Below the pieces are notes generated by a model, which had not been told where the DNA came from, did not search any database, and worked only from the letters and a program-made list of their open reading frames with translations. A stretch of 7,378 nucleotides of DNA, from assembly GCA_022712835.1 (NCBI GenBank), contig JAFLJU010000537.1, positions 1-7,378 on the forward strand, in the 5' to 3' direction. The translations under genes and the position numbers were made by a program. This DNA is from Desulfobacteraceae bacterium. Lineage in GTDB: Bacteria > Desulfobacterota > Desulfobacteria > Desulfobacterales > Desulfobacteraceae. Below are positions 5,427 through 7,378 of the stretch, piece by piece (within the stretch, counting starts at the first letter, position 1; each line of letters opens with the position of its first letter).

Positions 5427-6850
5427 TGGTCATTTCCCAGGGGCAATGTGATAAAAAAAGTCGTTCCCACACCCGGTGTGCTTTTGGCGACAATGGTTCC
5501 GCCATGCTGCTCAATAATACCATGGGTGATAGCAAGCCCCAGGCCGGTGCCGTTTTTCTTTGTCGTAAAAAAGGGGTCAAAAATTTTATCCAGATGTTCA
5601 GGAAGAATCCCATCTCCTGTATCACTGACGACAATTTCTATGGCCTTCTTCTTCTCAAAATATTGTGATAAGATGCGGATACTCTCGCCAGCTGGGGTTG
5701 CTTCAATGGCATTTAATGTTAGATTAATAAGGGTTTGCTGGATTTTATCTCTGTCGATGGACAATGACGGCAAATTTGTGGCCAGACGGGTATCTAAGAC
5801 GATGTCTTTGAATTTGGCCTGTTTTCGTGTGAGAATAAGGCTTTCGTTTATCACCTCGTTAATATCATCCAATTTTTTAAATGATTTGCTTTGCCTGGCA
5901 AAATCCAGCAAACTTTTTACAATTTTGCGGCAGCGAAGGGCTTCGTTGCTGATAATGGCAAGTTCTTTGTGAATTTCCGATCCTGGTTCCAGATCTTCTT
6001 GTATCAGCATGGATGAGGTCAGGATTGTGGTAAGGGGGTTGTTTATTTCATGGGCCACCCCGGCACTGAGCCTTCCTATGGAAACCAGTTTTTCCTGTTG
6101 CATCATCTTTTTTTCAAACTCGATGTCCTTGGTGATATCCTTTGAAACTTCAATTACTCCTTTTAAAACTCCCTTTTCAACCAAGGGGTAACAGGAAATG
6201 GAGACATGATATTTGTTTCCATCCTGGTCCAGATGAATGTGTGTGGTCCGGGAAGGTTTGCCTGTTTCTACAACCTCTGCAAGGGGACAAGGATGTTCTT
6301 TCCCCGAGCAGGGTGCCGAATTTCGATGGGTTATTTCATGGCAGCACTTGCCTATGGTCTGGTCCCGGGTCAGGCCAAGTTTATCTAAAAAGGCTTCATT
6401 GATATCCAGGATTTTGTGGTCCAGAGAAATGACCACTACATCTTCATGGATGAGATTATTGATTAATGCATCGTACACGGCTTGGGTTTTGCTAAGTTCC
6501 TGGTGGGTCTTGAAGTGTTTTTGGGCGGCAAAATCGATCTCCCAGAAAAGCATGGCCGTGGTATGGGCGATGGCCCGGACCCGATTGTTTTTTTTGGATA
6601 AGATATCATTATAAATATCCAGATTTCCGGTCAACTCCACAATGAGATCGACCTTATCCAGTTTGAACAAATCATTGTAGTCATTGGTTACAAAAAGATC
6701 TCTTTCCTGGGCTTTCATAAGCCCCGGGGCTTTATTGTTAATGTCTGCCACTGCCACGACAACCGGGGCAACTATTTGAAATTCATATTTATCGATAACC
6801 TGCATCAGGTATAAACATTTTTTTCCGGCTCCAACTATGGCTATTCTCAA
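5423..6850 (-). CDS. Soluble sensor histidine kinase with N-terminal Rossmann-like NAD(P)-binding domain and Cys-rich PAS
   Basis: This 475-residue kinase has no membrane segments, so its input is cytoplasmic. Residues 1-110 resemble a dinucleotide-binding Rossmann fold. IAIVGAGKKC (3-12) is a GxGxxG-like loop with Cys in place of the last Gly, VVAVADIN (31-38) ends a second strand with an acidic residue as in NAD-binding proteins, and VDLIVELTGN (67-76) resembles dehydrogenase strands. A PAS domain follows (about 125-245) with Cys169, Cys170, His171, Cys181, His186 and Cys188. HisKA carries H267 in AGVAHEINNP. The HATPase domain has N380 in NLTLNA, DTGDG (410-414), FDPFF (424-428) and GTGLGL (434-439). 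The start is TTG (6848-6850) with AGGAG 8 nt upstream. Its stop overlaps the start of the NtrC-type regulator, its evident partner. NAD(H) or redox sensing is inferred from domains, not shown. Confidence 0.94.
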   Translation of the reverse strand: MRIAIVGAGKKCLYLMQVIDKYEFQIVAPVVVAVADINNKAPGLMKAQERDLFVTNDYNDLFKLDKVDLIVELTGNLDIYNDILSKKNNRVRAIAHTTAMLFWEIDFAAQKHFKTHQELSKTQAVYDALINNLIHEDVVVISLDHKILDINEAFLDKLGLTRDQTIGKCCHEITHRNSAPCSGKEHPCPLAEVVETGKPSRTTHIHLDQDGNKYHVSISCYPLVEKGVLKGVIEVSKDITKDIEFEKKMMQQEKLVSIGRLSAGVAHEINNPLTTILTSSMLIQEDLEPGSEIHKELAIISNEALRCRKIVKSLLDFARQSKSFKKLDDINEVINESLILTRKQAKFKDIVLDTRLATNLPSLSIDRDKIQQTLINLTLNAIEATPAGESIRILSQYFEKKKAIEIVVSDTGDGILPEHLDKIFDPFFTTKKNGTGLGLAITHGIIEQHGGTIVAKSTPGVGTTFFITLPLGNDH

Positions 6851-6903
6851 ATCAACTCTCCTGTTTCAACAATGTAACTTTTGGTAACCCTAAGTATTTG
6901 TGT

Positions 6904-6920
6904 CTTAACTTTGCGTTAAG
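6904..6920. repeat. Small inverted repeat overlapping the larger hairpin upstream of the kinase gene
   Basis: CTTAAC (6904-6909) and GTTAAG (6915-6920) form a 6-bp stem with a 5-nt loop. It shares bases 6917-6920 with the neighbouring 15-bp stem, so the two RNA structures cannot form fully at once. It lies 54 bp upstream of the TTG start of the kinase. Confidence 0.4.
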
Positions 6921-6953
6921 GTTGTATCAAATGAAAGCTTTGATACAACCTTA
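6917..6953. repeat. 15-bp perfect inverted repeat between the frhB-like and kinase genes
   Basis: TAAGGTTGTATCAAA (6917-6931) pairs perfectly with TTTGATACAACCTTA (6939-6953) around a 7-nt loop. It sits 14 bp past the stop of the frhB-like gene. No T-run follows on the minus strand, so it is not a standard intrinsic terminator. It could stabilise the upstream mRNA, end it by another mechanism, or act as a protein-binding site. It contains GTAT and ATAC half-sites, but 15 bp apart, unlike the sites near 3766-3943. Confidence 0.6.
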
Positions 6954-6967
6954 TAATGTCTAAATTT

Positions 6968-7378
6968 TTACAGGGAGAAGCGGACCTCTTTTTTTCGGTT
7001 CATTTGGTTCTCCCCAAACAGTTCCTTTTTCTGGTTGGAGGCATTGAAAATCTTTTCTTCTGCCTGGGTAATAAATTGGGGATTGTCTTCAATGGAAAAA
7101 GAAGTCAGGACATTTTTCAAACTATCTTCCATTACGTTTTTCCCTGTAGGGGTTCTAATAATAGCGGTTGTCCATCCATTCTCAGCGCCAAGGCCACCAA
7201 ATGAAATGTCGGCATATTCGGCTGAAAAATCTTCGCAAAAATCACAGGCACCTCTTTTTATAGGTCTTAGTTCCGGAACGGGGATTTGAATCTGTTTTCC
7301 TGATTTCAGGGAAAAAATAAAAGAATCTTTGACATTTATTTTTTCCACATCCCCATAGGAAAATTGATGTTTTTCTTC
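6968..7378 (-). CDS. frhB: FrhB-family (coenzyme F420 hydrogenase/dehydrogenase beta subunit) flavoprotein, C-terminal part
   Basis: The frame is open to the right edge, so 136 residues are visible and the true start lies outside; an internal GTG at 7346-7348 is not the start. The pattern GDVEKINVKDSFIFSLK, then PELRPIKRGACDFCEDFSAE, YADISFGGLG and GWTTAIIRT is typical of the C-terminal region of FrhB/FdhB/FqoF-type proteins. The CDFC pair and the following DFSAE lie where this family has Fe-S ligands and flavin contacts. These proteins bind FAD and Fe-S clusters and move electrons to or from F420 or other carriers. In bacteria many homologues serve Hdr-linked or formate-dependent complexes rather than F420. 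The lysine-rich tail (FGENQMNRKKEVRFSL) has no recognised role. It is upstream of the kinase on the same strand with a 117-bp gap holding inverted repeats. The family is well supported; the substrate cannot be told. Confidence 0.85.
   Translation of the reverse strand, partial: EEKHQFSYGDVEKINVKDSFIFSLKSGKQIQIPVPELRPIKRGACDFCEDFSAEYADISFGGLGAENGWTTAIIRTPTGKNVMEDSLKNVLTSFSIEDNPQFITQAEEKIFNASNQKKELFGENQMNRKKEVRFSL

Noticed and set aside
5448..6614. Plus-strand open frames of up to 174 codons opposite the kinase gene
   Set aside because: They overlap the conserved HATPase, HisKA and PAS coding regions on the other strand and show no domain of their own.
6902..6930. TTGATA...TAAGAC as a minus-strand sigma-70 promoter for the kinase gene
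   Set aside because: The -10 match is poor and the -35 lies inside the perfect hairpin, so the hexamer match is probably incidental.

Overview
The window looks like chromosomal DNA from an anaerobic, sulfate-reducing-type deltaproteobacterium, most likely Desulfobacteraceae or a close relative. The evidence is indirect. It carries a selenocysteine-type HdrA-like protein, NuoE/NuoF-type flavoprotein subunits, an FrhB-type F420 hydrogenase/dehydrogenase beta subunit, and a two-component system with a sigma-54 activator. Base composition is AT-rich and intergenic regions are very AT-rich. No mobile element, CRISPR array, rRNA or tRNA was seen.

Layout. Bases 1-1207 (minus strand) form an apparent three-gene electron-transfer operon. 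It runs from a short HdrA-like protein whose frame crosses an in-frame TGA at 1028-1030 (read here as selenocysteine, with a hairpin just downstream), through a NuoE-like [2Fe-2S] subunit, to a NuoF-like subunit cut by the window edge. An AT-rich 50-bp inverted repeat lies between this operon and the divergent miaA gene (1389-2300, plus), which makes the i6A37 modification of tRNA. A strong bidirectional hairpin terminator (2331-2382) separates miaA from the convergent gene at 2403-3614.

Bases 2403-6850 (minus) hold a signalling module. It comprises a soluble histidine kinase with an N-terminal Rossmann/NAD(P)-binding-like domain and a Cys-rich PAS domain, an overlapping NtrC-type sigma-54 activator, and a dual-receiver protein with a four-cysteine linker. 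The 399-bp gap before the dual-receiver gene holds a near-consensus -24/-12 sigma-54 promoter and three related GTAT...ATAC inverted repeats upstream of it. This is what an activator-controlled promoter with enhancer sites looks like. The simplest model is that the kinase senses cellular redox state (possibly NAD(H)), phosphorylates the NtrC-type regulator, and the regulator switches on the dual-receiver gene and perhaps other targets.

Bases 6968-7378 (minus) are the C-terminal part of an FrhB-family flavoprotein. Redox enzymes of the Hdr/Nuo/Frh type therefore lie on both sides of the signalling module. A functional link is attractive but is inferred from position only.
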